A stretch of DNA of 64,000 bases from Blastocladiella emersonii ATCC 22665 (GCA_025594325.1 JANHCV010000002.1:1674001-1738000); one strand, 5' to 3'. Shown: positions 28,233 through 40,437, counted from the first letter of the stretch. Program-made: numbers and translations. The notes: generated by a model not told the origin, from the sequence alone.

Positions 28233-29876
28233 ATGTATCTCACGCATCGACCTATCCGCTCCGTGGCACCGCGGCCACACCGCGCCGCCGCGCTCACCTT
28301 CTCCCTCCTCCTTCTCCTCGCGACCATCCTCACGCACCACCCCGCGTCGGCCGTGCGCTCGCTCATCCTCACCGTGCGGGATGACGTGTCGCACACGGCG
28401 GCGCTCGCGGCCGTCGCCGACTGGCAGTCGCGCCTGCCCGCCCCCTTCCGCGCGACTCTGCCGCCGCTGCCCATCGCGGTCTCCTCGTGGCGCGGCGCCG
28501 TGGTCAAGCTCGACGTGCCGACGGACGCCGACGCGCTCGTGGGCGCGGCCATGGGGCTCGCGCGCAGCGTGCTCGGCGACTGGATCGACGACGTCGAGCA
28601 CGACGCGGCGGTGCAGGCGCTCGGCGTCGTCCGGGGCAGGCAAGACGACCAGTGTATCGAGTCGCAGGAGCCCGTGGTCAACTGGGTACGCCGCGGCGCG
28701 CGTCGCGTCTCGCGGCCATCATCACTGACCCCCACTCCTCCCTTCGCTCCGCGCAGGCGCTCGCGCGGATCGCACAGCCGACGCTCCCGCTCGCGACCGC
28801 GTACACGTACCCGTGTCCGGTGAACGGGAGCGACGCGGTGGTGCCGACCAACTACGTGCTGGACACGGGGATCCAGATCAACCACACCGAGTTTGCGCCG
28901 GGCCGCGCGCGGTGGGGGGCGACGGTGCTCGAGGGCGCCAACGACGAGGACGAGAACGGCCACGGGACGTTTGTCGCGGGCCTGATCGGTGGCACCGATT
29001 TCGGCGTGTACAAGGCCGCGCAGCTCGTGGCGGTCCGCGTGCTCGACGCGAACGGGACCGGGTCCATGTCCGACGTGCTCAAGGGGCTCCAGTGGGTCGT
29101 CGAACAGCATAAGCCCGGGAACGTGTCGATTGTCAAGTACGTGGTCGTGCGCGGGGTGTGAGGGTGTAGGGCGAGGAACTGACGCGATCCATGTAGCATG
29201 TCGCTCGGCGGCACGTATAGCCGGTCCGTCAACCGCGCCGTGGACGCGGCCACGCAGGCCGGCGTCATCGTGACGGTCGCCGCGGGTACGGCTCCCGGTC
29301 GCCGTGACGCATCGACGCGCCGACTAACACGTCATCATCGTGTCCGCGCGCAGGCAACTCGGGCATCGACGCGTGCCTGTCGTCGCCGGCGAGCGCGTCC
29401 TCGGCCATCACGGTCGGCGCGACGGACCGCCAGGACAACCTCGCGTCGTTCTCGAACCGCGGCAGGTGTGTCTCGGTACGCCCTTCACCTCATCCCACAC
29501 TCCGCGCGACCCCGCCCCTAACCACCGTATGTAGCTCCTCGCGCCGGGCGTCGAAGTGACGTCGTCATGGATCGGCGCGTCGGGCAAGGACGCCAGGACG
29601 GCGTCGGGGACCTCGTTCGCGTCGCCCGTGGTCGCGGGCCTGATCGCCATGTACGCCAACAACGGCACGCTGGCGCCTCCCAACGCAACGGACGCACTGC
29701 TCGCGCGGTGGGGCCGCCCGCCCAAGGTGACGCGGGTGCGGCCGCAGGATAGCAGCGAGGAGGACGACGCCAAGGAGCTCCTTCGCGACCGCGCCGTCGA
29801 GGACGTGGTCAAGATCCCGCGCGATATCTTCTCGTCGTTCAGCCCGACGCCGAATCTGCTGGCCCAAGTCGGGTAG
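28233..29876 (+). CDS. Secreted subtilisin-like serine protease (proteinase K type), 461 aa
   Basis: Five exons: 28233-28685, 28757-29136, 29197-29285, 29354-29475 and 29535-29876; donors are all GTACG. A signal peptide (AAALTFSLLLLLATIL) is followed by an inhibitor-I9-like propeptide (about residues 40-150). The catalytic triad is complete: Asp187 in VLDTGIQINH, His220 in NGHGTFVAG and Ser375 in SGTSFASPVVAG. The oxyanion-hole region NSG is encoded at the exon 3/4 junction, and SIVNMSLGG is restored by splicing. An acidic/basic tail of about 60 residues after the catalytic domain is unusual. It would be an extracellular or vacuolar endopeptidase activated by propeptide removal. Confidence 0.88.
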
Positions 29877-29956
29877 GAGGGTGGCGGTGATGGTGGCGGT
29901 CTAGTGTACATGTATTGAGATATGCGAGTAGGGGAGTAACAGGATGATGTGGTTGA

Positions 29957-31417
29957 TTACGGCTGGCTCTTGCGCGGCGCCGCGGGAGGCGCGGCCGCGG
30001 CCACGGCGGCGGCAGCGGCGGCGTGCTCCTGCTTGGCCTTGCGCTCGGCCTGGGCGGCGAGCTTGAGGTCCTTGGACTTGTTAGCTGCCTCGCGCTGGAG
30101 CTCGCGGCACGTGGCCTCGCAGGGGGACCCGCACTCGGCGTAGGACGCGTGCATGCGGCGGATGCCCTCGTCGGTGAGGTGGTGGAACAGGATGTCGTCG
30201 TCGCGGCACACCCACGACGCGAGGCGGGTGATGCGCTGGGGCTGGTTCGGGTCGATGAGCGGCTTGAACTTGGCGGAGTGGATCCAGTCGACGGGCGAGC
30301 CGGCGAGCCAGATGCCGAGCACCGCGTCCTCGTTGGGCAGCGGCTTGAGCCACCCGGCGCGCGCGTTGGTCGCGACCCACGACGCAATGTCGACGGACAG
30401 CAGGTAACCCGCGCCCGCCATGTACTGCGGGTAGACGGGGCTCGAGTACTCGGGGTTGGCCCACTTGCCCTTGAGCAGGCGCACGTTGTTGACGTACTTG
30501 TACCCGATCATGGTCTGGGTCGCGCGGTGCGTGTCGACGAGGCGCATCAGCTCGGGCACGTTGAACCACACGTCCGTGTCGGTCTTGAACACGAACCGCA
30601 GCGCCGGCCACGCCGCGCGGTTGTCGTGCACCCACTCGTGCAGCAGGACCATCTTGGCCGACAGCCCGCGGTAGCTCTCCTCGAAGTCGAGGAACACGAG
30701 GTCGCCCGTCGCCGCGTGCTCGGCGCGCAGCTCGGCGAGCGCCGACGCCGACAGGCCGCGGGTCCCGATGAAGAAGAAGAGCTGCGCCGAGGCGTTGGTC
30801 GCGGGCGCGGCGATGTGCGGCGACGCGTGGCGGTACTCGCGCAGCCACTTGCCCCACGTCGAGCGAACCACCTTGCGGTACGAGTTCTCCATGGCCGAGT
30901 AGCTCGACGGCACGACGACCAGCAGCGTCGTCGACGCGTCGGGCGTCAGGCCCGCGTACAGCGGGCCGCGTGGTGGCGCGGCGGGTGGCGCAGCGGGGGA
31001 CTCGTCGACCTCGTCGTCGGCCTCGTCGTCAGAGGAAGCGTCGGCCTGCTTGGCGTCCTTGGCGGCCGGCGCAGCAGCTGCTGGTGGCGCCTTGGTCGCA
31101 GCGGCGGCGGGGGTGGCCGATGGCGAGGCGGCAGCAGCGGGCGATGGCGTGGGGACAAGCGAGGCGGTCGCCTTGGCGTGGTGGGCGCCCACGGCGGCGG
31201 CGACAATGCCGTCCGCGACCACGGCGACCGGCGCCTTGGCGGCCGACGCAGCAGCAGCCGTAGAGCCGGCGGCGAGCAGCGGGTCCTCGGGGGTAGGCGC
31301 CGAGAGGCTCAGGTAGAGGAAGGCGCCGAGGACGAGCAGGCCGACGAGCAGCACACGGCGCGCGTTGATGCGGCCCGACGGCGACGCCGTGACCGAGCCT
31401 GGTGGCGGGAGGACCAT
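29957..31417 (-). CDS. GT31-family beta-1,3-galactosyltransferase-like type II membrane protein, 486 aa
   Basis: A short cytosolic N-terminus and one TM helix (VLLVGLLVLGAFLYLSL, about 22-40) are followed by a long Ala/Pro-rich stem with an acidic patch. The catalytic domain (about 165-440) has RSTWGKWL, FFFIGTRG, DLVFLDFEESYRGLS, the DxD-type metal site FKTDTDVWFN and PNEDAVLGIWLAG, all characteristic of GT31 enzymes. The tail is Lys/Ala-rich. It probably acts in the Golgi, adding galactose or N-acetylglucosamine in beta-1,3 linkage; the exact donor and acceptor cannot be told. It ends about 80 bp from the convergent subtilase gene. Confidence 0.85.
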   Translation of the reverse strand: MVLPPPGSVTASPSGRINARRVLLVGLLVLGAFLYLSLSAPTPEDPLLAAGSTAAAASAAKAPVAVVADGIVAAAVGAHHAKATASLVPTPSPAAAASPSATPAAAATKAPPAAAAPAAKDAKQADASSDDEADDEVDESPAAPPAAPPRGPLYAGLTPDASTTLLVVVPSSYSAMENSYRKVVRSTWGKWLREYRHASPHIAAPATNASAQLFFFIGTRGLSASALAELRAEHAATGDLVFLDFEESYRGLSAKMVLLHEWVHDNRAAWPALRFVFKTDTDVWFNVPELMRLVDTHRATQTMIGYKYVNNVRLLKGKWANPEYSSPVYPQYMAGAGYLLSVDIASWVATNARAGWLKPLPNEDAVLGIWLAGSPVDWIHSAKFKPLIDPNQPQRITRLASWVCRDDDILFHHLTDEGIRRMHASYAECGSPCEATCRELQREAANKSKDLKLAAQAERKAKQEHAAAAAAVAAAAPPAAPRKSQP

Positions 31418-32472
31418 GGTGTTGATGCGTTGCGTCGCGGCGGGTAGTAGTGGTAGTAGCGTGGTGGACCCGCTCTATAGGAATGCGGCGACGTCGGGCA
31501 GCGGCGTCGCACACGCAGGCGGACGCAGGGATATCACTTGTACTTGAGCGCGGGGGAGCGGGAGCGCCCACGGCGGGCGTCCCCAGTCGGCAGCGGGCCC
31601 ACACAGCGCCCATCCCAGAGGCGGCGATTGCAAGCGGCGGGCAAGCGGCAGGGCGTCGCCGGCCTTCATTAAGCGGGCGTCAGGCGCACGTGCCTGGCGC
31701 TCCGCGGCGCCGGCGCCAGCGAGCGGCCGGCCAATCAGCGCGCGAGTGTCTCGCACCACGCGCGCTTGACGCGAGACGCGGTTTCGGGCACGCCGAGGGC
31801 GCCGCCGCCGGCAGTTTCGTGTACTTGAACCTCGACGCGGCGCGGGGTGGCGCAGCTCCGACCAAGGAGCGGCACCAGGTTGCGACTCGCGCGCGGCCAG
31901 CGTGGGTCGCGCTCGCATGGACTGGGCAAGTCCCACGCGCGACTGTTCGCACATGAACTGTGCGCGCACTCGTATCCCCGCCGGACTTGTCGTCGCGCCG
32001 CGGTCCCGTTGCTCCTCGTCACGCTCGCGCACCTGTCAACCCGCGCTCAACGACCACGGCACTTCAAGCCGTGAGTGAGCACAGGGAGAGAAAGCACGGT
32101 GGCGCGTGGGTCGCCGCACGCGGGCCTTCGATTGCGGCGAGCTTGGAAATAGCGGCGTCATCAACGCTCGCTGCTCGCGCATCGGAGGGGCTGCCTGGCG
32201 AGCGGCAGGGATCGACATCGGGGTGCGGTCGAGGCGGCCTTGTTCTCGCGGTGAAGTGCGGTGCGCAATCAAACCTGCGGTGAGTGCGGCAAGGTGGCGC
32301 CAGAACCCTTGGTGGCGCTCACTGGCCCGTGTCCATGGCCATGGCCACGCTGGGAAGGGAGGGGTTCCCACACCCTCCAGCACCCGCGCATTCTTTTTCA
32401 AGAACGAAGCGCACCCCGAGCCCGCTTGCTCTCTCCCGCACCTCCTTCACATCGAATTCATCCATCACCATC
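31418..32472. other. Divergent intergenic region, about 1.05 kb
   Basis: It separates the divergent GT31 and four-TM protein genes. Open frames on both strands have no family resemblance. No repeat or RNA gene was recognised. Confidence 0.4.
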
Positions 32473-33241
32473 ATGACCAGTGCTCAAAGCGGCTCCGCGA
32501 TTTCTTACGGCCGGTGGCTCATCCACTTGCTCTTGCTGGTACGCTGTCATCGTCGCGTCTCGCTGAGGCGCCATGGTCTCACCATGCCCGCCGCGATTGA
32601 CCTCTCCAGGCCGTCTCGGTCGCCTCGCTGGTCCTCGTCGCGCTCGCGGTCGACCCGGCCATCAACGGACCAGCAACACCACCACCCAAGCCCGAGTCCG
32701 TCTTCCCCGCCTCCGAGGACGATGGCGCACCAAAGTCAGCCGTGCCCGTCTGGCTCATCGCCGTCATGTGCTCGTGGATCCTCGTCTACGTGCTGGACCT
32801 CGCCATCCACGTCCGGTACATTCTCGTCGAGATGCGCGGCCAGCTGACCATCGCGGTCCGCTCGTGGAAGGTCGCGTTCGCCGTGTACCTCGCAGTGACT
32901 GAGATCGTCTGGTTCGCCTACTCGAGCAAGTCGGAAGTGCTGCAGCCCAACCTGTTCATCTTCTGGCTCGCCAAGGACATGCTCATGGTACGCCTTCTTG
33001 ATGCTCTCAGCGCGGTACCGGTATGGATGCTGACGCCGTCCTTTCACCGCAGATGTTCCTCGCCATGTCACTCGTCTTCTCGCTCCCCTTCGACGCGTTC
33101 AACGCCATCGACGAGCGCACCGCGCGGCGCGACCGGCGCGCGGGCATTGAGGAAGGCCACGGCAACGTCGGCTCCCTGCACCCGAACGTCGTACCGCCAC
33201 CGAGCTACCAGGCCGTCGCTAGTTCGGCGTCCTCGTTCTGA
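32473..33241 (+). CDS. Four-TM membrane protein with C-terminal PPxY-type tail, 210 aa
   Basis: Three exons: 32473-32538, 32610-32987 and 33053-33241, with GTACG donors. Splicing joins LIHLLLL to AVSVASLVLVALAVD, making the first TM helix. Further helices are VPVWLIAVMCSWILVYVLDL, VAFAVYLAVTEIVWFAY and, across the second intron, LFIFWLAKDMLM plus MFLAMSLVFSLPF. The cytosolic tail ends VVPPPSYQAVASS, a PPxY motif that could bind WW domains such as those of Nedd4/Rsp5 ligases. I do not recognise the family; the layout recalls LAPTM/tetraspan lysosomal proteins but this is not established. Confidence 0.7.
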
Positions 33242-33606
33242 GAAACCCCATGTGCAGCTGTCGTATATATATAGCTTGAACTTTCAACGAGAGTGAAAGT
33301 AACGGACCGGGATTCCAAACGTGCACCGCACACTCTCACTGGCATGCCAAGGCGAGCCGAGCGGACGCACCGAGCTCGAGAGCTCGCGGACGCGTTCGGT
33401 TATCTAGTGACTCGCGCGTGATGTGATTGATCGGCGGCTCATGTCTCGCGGCTCGCGCCTCCTCGCGCTGTTCCTCGCTTTCGCCACCACGCACACCAGT
33501 TCTCCAAGACGAGCGGGAAAGTCTCCACAAAAGAAATGTAATGACTATGTGAACATGAAAACTCAACGACAGCACACCGCGACCCGACCCCGCGCCGAGT
33601 CCCTAG
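33242..33606. other. Convergent 3' intergenic region
   Basis: It lies between the ends of the four-TM gene and the ATPase gene. No gene or repeat is seen. Confidence 0.4.
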
Positions 33607-36600
33607 TCATGCAGCGGCCGCGCCGACGAGCGAGTACGCCGGGTTGGTCGTGACCGAGAGCGTGCTCTTGCCGAACATCTTGCGCTTGGCGAGCTTGTAC
33701 AGCTCGGCGAACACCATGAAGATGAAGATGGACGCGGCGACGTAGCCCCACTCGTACCCGAACGGCGAGTGGATGAAGATGGCCGTGTTGACGACGGGGA
33801 TGTAAGGGAGCGGGACGACGAGGAAGAGCCCGAGCACGATCGCCCACAGGAGCACCTTGGCCTCGGCCCACTTGTACGAGAAGAGCGACCGGCGCGCGAA
33901 CCGGCAGTTGATGCCGTGGAACAGCAGCAGCAGCGACAGCGTCACGAACGCCACGGCGCGCGCGCGGAACACCACCTCGCACGTCTCCGAGAAGACCTTG
34001 TTGCACGACTTGCCCGGCGGCGGGATCAGCTGGCCGAGCGGGACCGTCGGGTGGATTAGCGCGACCAGCGAGAACACGACCAGCGTCAGCCCGCCCATCA
34101 CGGCGCCGTAGATGAAGGTGTCGGCCATGAGCTCGGGCGTGAAGGCGCCGTGCGTGCGCGGAGGCTGCAGCATCAGCTTGGGCGACGCGGGCTCGACGGC
34201 CAGCGCGAGCGCGATCGGCGACGACGTGATCAGGTTGATCCACAGGATCTGGATCGGCGACATGGGGAAGATGGGCGAGTTCTCGCCGTCCGAGAAGATG
34301 AGCCCGATGATCAGCGCGACCACCTCGGACACGTTGCCCGACAGCAGGTGCAGCGTGAACTTCTGGACGTTGGCGAAGATGCGGCGGCCCTGCGCGATCG
34401 CCTTGGCGATGGTCGCGAAACAGTCGTCGGTCAGCGTCACGTCCGACGCCTGCTTGGTCACGTCGGCGCCGCCGAGGCCCATGGCGATGCCCACGTCCGC
34501 GTTGGCGATGGCCGGCGCGTCGTTGACGCCGTCGCCCGTCATGGCGCAGTACTTGCCGCGGCGGTGCAGCGCCGCGATCATCTTGACCTTGGTCTCGGGC
34601 GAGCACCGCGCAATGACGAGCGGCAGCGTCTCGAGGGCGTCGACCTCGCCGTCCGACAGCGCGTCGAACTGGATCGACGTCATGACCATGCGGCGCTCGA
34701 GCTCGGTGCCGGGCAGTGCGTCCGCGGGGAGGATCTTGACCTGGCGCGCGATCGCGGCCGCCGTCGACGGGTGGTCGCCCGTGATCATGTGAACGATGAT
34801 CCCCGCGCGGTGGCACTCCTCGATCGCGCCCTTGGTCTCGGGCCGCGGCGGGTCCATGATCCCGAGCAGGCCGAGGAACACGAGATCATGCTCGTTGTGC
34901 TGGCGGTGGCCCGCGTCGTGCAGCTTCGGGTGCGCGGCCGCGAGCTCGTCGGCCGTCGGCGCTGACCCGACCAGGAAACTCGTGCACGGGATGCGGCGCA
35001 TCGCGAGCGCGAGCACGCGCAGCCCGCGGACCGCCATGGCGTCGGCCTGCGCCGTGACCGTGGTCGACGCGTACTCGGGCGTCATGGGCGCGGTCGACGC
35101 GCCGTCGGCGCGCAGGTACGCCGAGCACCGCGGCAGGATCGACTCGAGCCCGCCCTTGGAGAACATGACGAGGTCGCCCGACGCGCGCTCGTGGTAGATG
35201 ACCGACATGCGCTTGATGCTCGAGTCGAACGGGTACTCGGCAAAGAACGTGTACTGGTCGGCGAGCTTGGGCTTGGTGTACCCGTGGCGGTCGCCGACGA
35301 CGGCCAGCGCCACCTCGGTCGTGTCGCCCGACCCCACGTACGTGTCGCCGTCGAGCTGCACCGAGCACGTGTTGCACAGGCCGAAGAGCGTGAGGACCGG
35401 GCGCAGCGTGTCGAGCGAGAGGCCCTCGATGGCGCCGGCCTTGTTGAACGAGCCCGTGATCGTCACCGCCGTCTCCATGATCCAGCCCGCGACGGCCGAC
35501 ATCTTGCCCTCGGTCAGCGTGCCCGTCTTGTCCGAGCAGATGTGGTTGACCTGGCCGAGCGCCTCGAGCGACACGAGGCGGCGCACGATCGCCTTCTCCT
35601 TGGCCATGGTCGCCACCCCGAACGCCATGGTGATCGTCGTGACTGCCGGCAGACCCTCGGGCAGGATAGCGACAGCTGTGGCGATAGCATAGAGCAAAAC
35701 CTAACAGAGAAGGAGGTGCACCGCGTGGTCAGTATCTAGTGCGAGGAGGAGGGCATGGAGAGACGGACGACGAACCTGCGTGTTTCCGAAATCCCAGCGG
35801 TTGACCGCGAAGACGATGATGCCGAGGACGATCGCGACGCCGAGACAGACAAACATCATGTTCCTCATGGAGATCTCGAGCGGGGTCTTGGACGTGTTGG
35901 CGGCGCCGATAGCGACCTGCTTGGCGATCTTGCCGATCTCCGTGTCCATGCCGGTGGCGACGACGACACCGCGGCCGCGGCCGTAGGCGACCACGGTCGA
36001 CTTGAAGCACATGTTGATCTGGTCGCCGAGCGGGCAGGCGCCCTGCGCCGAGTCGTCGATCGGGTCCGTCTTCTTGCGGATCGCCATGGGCTCGCCCGTC
36101 AGCAGGGCCTCGTTGAGCGACAGGTTGACGGCCTCGACGACGCGCATGTCGGCGGGGACCTGGTCGCCCTCGATGAGCGCGACAATGTCGCCGGGCACAA
36201 TGTCGCCGGCGGGGATGATCTGCTGCACGCCGTCGCGGATCACGGTGGCGGTGGGCGAGCACAGCTGGCGCAGCGCCTCCATGGTCTTCTCCGACTTGTA
36301 CTCCTGGCGGAACCCGAGGCCCGTGTTGGTGACGATGACGACGACGAGCACGATGCCCTCGACCCAGTCCTTGGCGATGAGCGAGATGAGCAACGCGATG
36401 CCGAGCACGCCGTTCATCGGGTTGATCAGGTTGGCGAGGAACACCTTGAGCGCCGACGTGGTCTGCTCGTCGCCAAGCGAGTTGGGCCCGTACGCAGCGA
36501 GCCGGCGCGAGGCCTCGGCGGCCGTGAGACCGGCATCCGCGTCTACGGACGGGGGAGCGGGCGGGAGGGTTAGCGATCGTCCTTGCAAGGATCACGCGAG

Positions 36601-36791
36601 TGGGTAGCGGCGAGCGGCGAGGGCGAGGGCCGGGTGAGCGAGAGCGAAGTGGCGGCCGTACCGGACTCAAACTGCTGGAGCGCGACGGCGCAATCAAGGC
36701 GGTACGCCGTGTTCTTGCCCTCGGCGCCAGCGCCGAGGAGCGGGCGGGCCGCGTCCTTGCCGTTGTCGTTCTTCTTGATCGAGGCGGCCAT
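33607..36791 (-). CDS. P-type cation ATPase, ENA (P2D)-like sodium/potassium exporter, 996 aa
   Basis: Three exons on the minus strand: 36791-36662, 36542-35776 and 35700-33607; donors are GTACG and GTTCG. The N-terminal cation-ATPase domain (LQQFESDADAGLTAAEA) is restored by splicing. Conserved sites are LLTGEP (actuator), PEGLPAV (313-319, ion site), the phosphorylation site SDKTGTLT (Asp356) and TGDGVNDAPA. The stretch IVRRLVSLEALGQVNHICSD, with FPFDSSIKRMS-type text (here YPFDSSIKRMS), resembles fungal ENA pumps more than SERCA, so Na+/K+ efflux at the plasma membrane is the best guess; a P2A calcium pump is the alternative. It is divergent from a Nha1/Sod2-type antiporter. Confidence 0.85.
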
Positions 36792-36939
36792 GGGGTGGGA
36801 TCGTCGTCGAGCAAGAGGTGGAGGAGGTGTGGTGCGAAAGGGAAGGGATGGGTCGGATGGAGTTGGATCCAGATGGGCGCAGTCGGGAGGGAGAGCGCGT
36901 GTCCGTGGAAACTTCTGGAAGCGGGGGGGCGTGGGCGCA

Positions 36940-36946
36940 TTTTATA
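36940..36946 (-). promoter_or_regulatory. TATA-like box of the ENA-type ATPase gene
   Basis: The minus strand reads GGGTATAAAATG, a consensus TATA element in otherwise very GC-rich DNA, about 150 bp before the ATG at 36791. Confidence 0.5.
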
Positions 36947-38302
36947 CCCGTGGGCGACCGGCGGGGGCAGCGCTGGGGCAGCGCGCGGCCATCGGCAATT
37001 TTTCTTGGCTCGGGCGGACCGCTCGTCCAATCGCGTGGCCGGGCGGGTGCGAGACGCGGCCCCCGCGCGGCTTGGGTAAGCACCGCGCGGCCATCGTCAT
37101 GCGAGCGTTCCGCTCGGCCGTGGCCGCGACGCAGGCCGCGACGCGCGAATTACAGTACGTCTCCCGCGCCCACCGCGCCCGCCGCAGCCCTGCCATCTCC
37201 CCCGCACCGGCCGCCGCCGCCTCGGTCATACAAGCCGACGCGCCGTGGATGGTGGCGACGACGAGGCTTTCCGGGCGTTGGCTTGACGGACACGTGTCCG
37301 CTTCCGGAAGGTTCGGCCGTTTCGGCTCATCTTCCAGGCGGCTTCGCGATGACGCCACGCGCCGCATGACCGCTTCTCGGCCTCGTCCAGCTTCTGGGCG
37401 CGCCGCGTGACCCGGGCGCACACTCAAGCCGCCACCCATCGACTCGAACGAGCGACCCAATCAGATGCACCGGCACTGGAGCCACCGCCGTCGCCGTCGC
37501 CACCGTGGCCTTGGCCGGCCAGAGTGCGCGGGCCGGAGGGGCTCGCCCTGTCATCTCGGCCTCGGCGCGAGGTGGATCCGGCCATCTCACGGCTACACTG
37601 CCCTCATGTCGGGGCCGGCGTGACCCTTGCCTCGGTTCTCAGCCTCTGCCACGGAGGACTGCGGACACGGGCTGCTGCGCACACGAATGCGCGCGGCCCG
37701 CGACGGTCAAACTTAGCCAGCCGAGCGCACGGGCCCGCGGCGCACGCCGCGTCACGGGCGGTGGTGCATGGCGCGGCGCGTGCCGATCGTCTTGCTGATC
37801 CCTGCCAAGCCCCAGACGTGACTGAATCGGACGACACGACGGCCGCGATAATCAACGTGCGCCGTGGCGCTGGCTTACTCGCTCGTGGCTGTAACTTGGC
37901 CATCACCCCGCTGGCTTGCGCGGGGCTCGCGCTTCTCGGCCGCTTCCAGTCGCGCCACGCACTCGCGTTGAGCTGGGCGCGAAGCCTGGCCGAACAGACC
38001 AGAGCATTGCTACCCAGCTTCGGGTCGGGTCGGGTCGGGCAGCGTCGGGTTATGCTTTGGCTGCAGGACTTGCATGACAGCGCGCTCGCTTCCACTCCCA
38101 CGAGGACCGACGAGCGACCAATTTCGTCCATGAGAACCGTGACGTGCGTCACGTCCAAGCGATCGGGGCGGCCATGGGCTGTATTTTGGGCTCGGGCCAC
38201 ACGTTCTCGCGACGCGCGGCACTCATCGCAGCCACGGCTGGTGGGGTTCCATCGGCGACCACCGCTCCGGTTCTCGCCCTCTTGGCGGCGCTCCCAAGCT
38301 TC

Positions 38303-38308
38303 TATAAA
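38303..38308 (+). promoter_or_regulatory. TATA-like box of the Na+/H+ antiporter gene
   Basis: TTCTATAAAGCG lies about 140 bp before the ATG at 38446, mirroring the TATA box of the divergent ATPase gene. Confidence 0.5.
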
Positions 38309-38445
38309 GCGACCATCGCGCTCGCTGCTCACACGCTCTGCGACCTCGCGTTCGTCCTCGTACCCTCGCGCGCCCGCCCCTCCATTCCGCCTTCCAGCTG
38401 GCCTGCGAACGCACCCACCCCCTCAACCACCCACCCCCCTTAACC

Positions 38446-40128
38446 ATGATCGACTCCATCCTCCAAATCACCGACATCAACCGCATCTCGCTCGCCATCG
38501 GCAGCTTCCTCCTCGTCTTCTGCGCTTTCTCTCTCCTGCTGCGCGAACGCCTCTACGTGAGCGAGACAACATGCTCGCTCCTCTTCGGCATCCTCATCGG
38601 CATCAACGGCCTCGGCCTCATTGACTCGGAAAAGTGGAACGACAAGCTCGTCGGCGAATTCATGTTCGAGGCGTGTCGCTTCCTCATCGCCATCCAGGTC
38701 CTCATCGCGGGCGTCGAGCTGTCGCCGCGCTACCTCTGGAACAAGCTGTCGTCCGTGTCGATGCTGCTCTTCGTGCTCATGACCATCAAGTGGCTGTTCA
38801 CCGGCCTCATCATCATGGTTATTCTCGGGTTTGGATTTGTACGTTCGCTCCCTCGTGCCGCGCCATCACGGTTCCGATCAGTCGGCTCACTCCACAACCA
38901 ACGGCTGTAGCTCGACTCGCTCATCATCGCGTCATGCGTCGCGCCCACCGACCCCGTCCTCGCTGCCTCCATCCTCAAGGGAAAATACGCGGAGAAGCAT
39001 GTCCCGCTGCACATTCGCGAGCTGCTCTCGGCCGAGTCGGGCGCCAACGACGGCCTCGGCTTCCCGTTCCTGTTCCTCGCCCTGTACCTCCGCACGTACC
39101 GTTCGCCCAAGGCCGCCATGGTTCGCTGGGTCTGGTACATTCTCGGCTACCAGATCGTTCTCAGCGTCATTCTCGGCGCCGTGATCGGGTTCGTCGCCAG
39201 CAAGATCCTCAGCGCCGCGCGCCGCAACAACTGGATCGATCGGCCGTCGCGTCTTTCCTACGGGATCTCGCTCTCGATCCTGTGCGTCGGCCTCGTCGGC
39301 ATCCTCGGGAGCGACGACCTCCTCGCCGCGTTCGTTGCGGGTAACGTGCTCAACTGGAACTCGAAGCTCGGCAAGGAAACGCACGGCGAAGCCGTGAACG
39401 ACACGCTTGACCAGCTTCTCACGCTCGCCTTCCTCGTGTTCTTCGGTGCCGTGTTCCCGTTCGCCGAGATCGCCAAGCTGTACGCCGGCTGGAAGCTGTT
39501 CCTGTTCTGCATGGCGGTGCTCTTCCTTCGCCGTCTGCCGTGGACCATCATGCTCTTCAAGTTCATCCCCGAGATCAAGTCGTTCGACGAGGCCGTGTTC
39601 GTCGGCTGGTTCGGGCCCATGGGCGTCTCGGGCCTCTTCTACGCGTACCTGCTCGAGCACGACAAGTCCACGCCCGCGCGCGTCCGCCGCGAGGTCGTCC
39701 CGCTCGTCTCGCTGCTCGTCCTGCTCTCCGTTATGTGCCATGGCCTGTCCATTGCCTCGCTCAAGCTCACGCGCAAGGTCGCCCGCGGCAACAACCCCAA
39801 GGACCTCGCGTCGGCCTTCTCCAACGCCGTGTTCCCCGCCAAGCCCGACCCGACGGCCTCGGGGGAGGTGGGCGGCAAGCACATGCACCACAAGTCGCAC
39901 GGCCACGGGCACCATGACGACGACGCGCGGTCCGACGACGGGTTCGGCGACCACGCGCACGGCCACGGTTTCCACGACCCGTACGCGGCCGGCCAGCGCA
40001 TCGACGCCCTGTCTCCGCAGCGCGTGAACCAGCCGCGTGTCTCGTCGGTGCCGCGCGCCGCGACCCAGTTTACTGCGCAGCACCAGCGCGAGCACGTCTC
40101 GATCCCGATTCGCACGGAGCGCCGATAG
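38446..40128 (+). CDS. Na+/H+ antiporter, fungal Nha1/Sod2-like (CPA1), 536 aa
   Basis: Two exons, 38446-38838 and 38911-40128, with a GTACG donor. About 12 TM helices are visible. The membrane core holds CVAPTDPVLAASILKG and AESGANDGLGFPFLFL, the ion-binding helix motifs of the Nha1/Sod2 group, followed by GSDDLLAAFVAGN. The C-terminal cytosolic tail is His/Asp-rich (HGHGHHDDDARSDDG), which might bind metal or sense pH. It exchanges cytosolic Na+ (and often K+) for external protons at the plasma membrane, the classic partner of ENA ATPases in salt tolerance, and it is transcribed divergently from one. Confidence 0.87.
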
Positions 40129-40437
40129 TTTGGCCCGCCCGCGAGACTGTTTCGCGCCTGGCTGGCTGGTCCGCGGTCGCGTTTTCGTTGTCCCACATGT
40201 TCTTGTTCAATATTGTACACTTTGTTCGATTCCTAAAAATCTTCGATTCCTGAGCGACGTGAGCCGCGAGACATGCGAGACATGCGAGACGCGTTTAATA
40301 ATCATGTGACGTGCTTTTTCGCTGATCAGTCCGTCCACCCTCAGCTCCCGCTCCGCAAACCCTCACTTCAACCAACCACTTGTCACGAAAGCAAATGTAT
40401 ACTTATGCAAATTCCTGCACAACTCGACCAGAGCAGC
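40129..40437. other. Convergent 3' region, nothing recognised
   Basis: This 309-bp AT-richer spacer lies between the convergent antiporter and cyclase genes and probably contains both polyadenylation sites. A small direct repeat of ACATGCGAG occurs near 40272-40290. Confidence 0.4.

Larger units (their letters stand above)
36792..38445. other. Shared 1.65-kb divergent promoter region of two cation exporters
   Basis: No gene is recognised despite long GC-driven frames. TATA-like boxes lie at similar distances from both starts: minus-strand TATAAAA at 36940-36946 (about 150 bp before the ATPase ATG) and plus-strand TATAAA at 38303-38308 (about 140 bp before the antiporter ATG). Confidence 0.5.

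Noticed and set aside
30023-31447. Plus-strand ORF of 474 codons over the glycosyltransferase
   Set aside because: It is a shadow frame with no motif, while the minus frame has GT31 signatures and a TM anchor.
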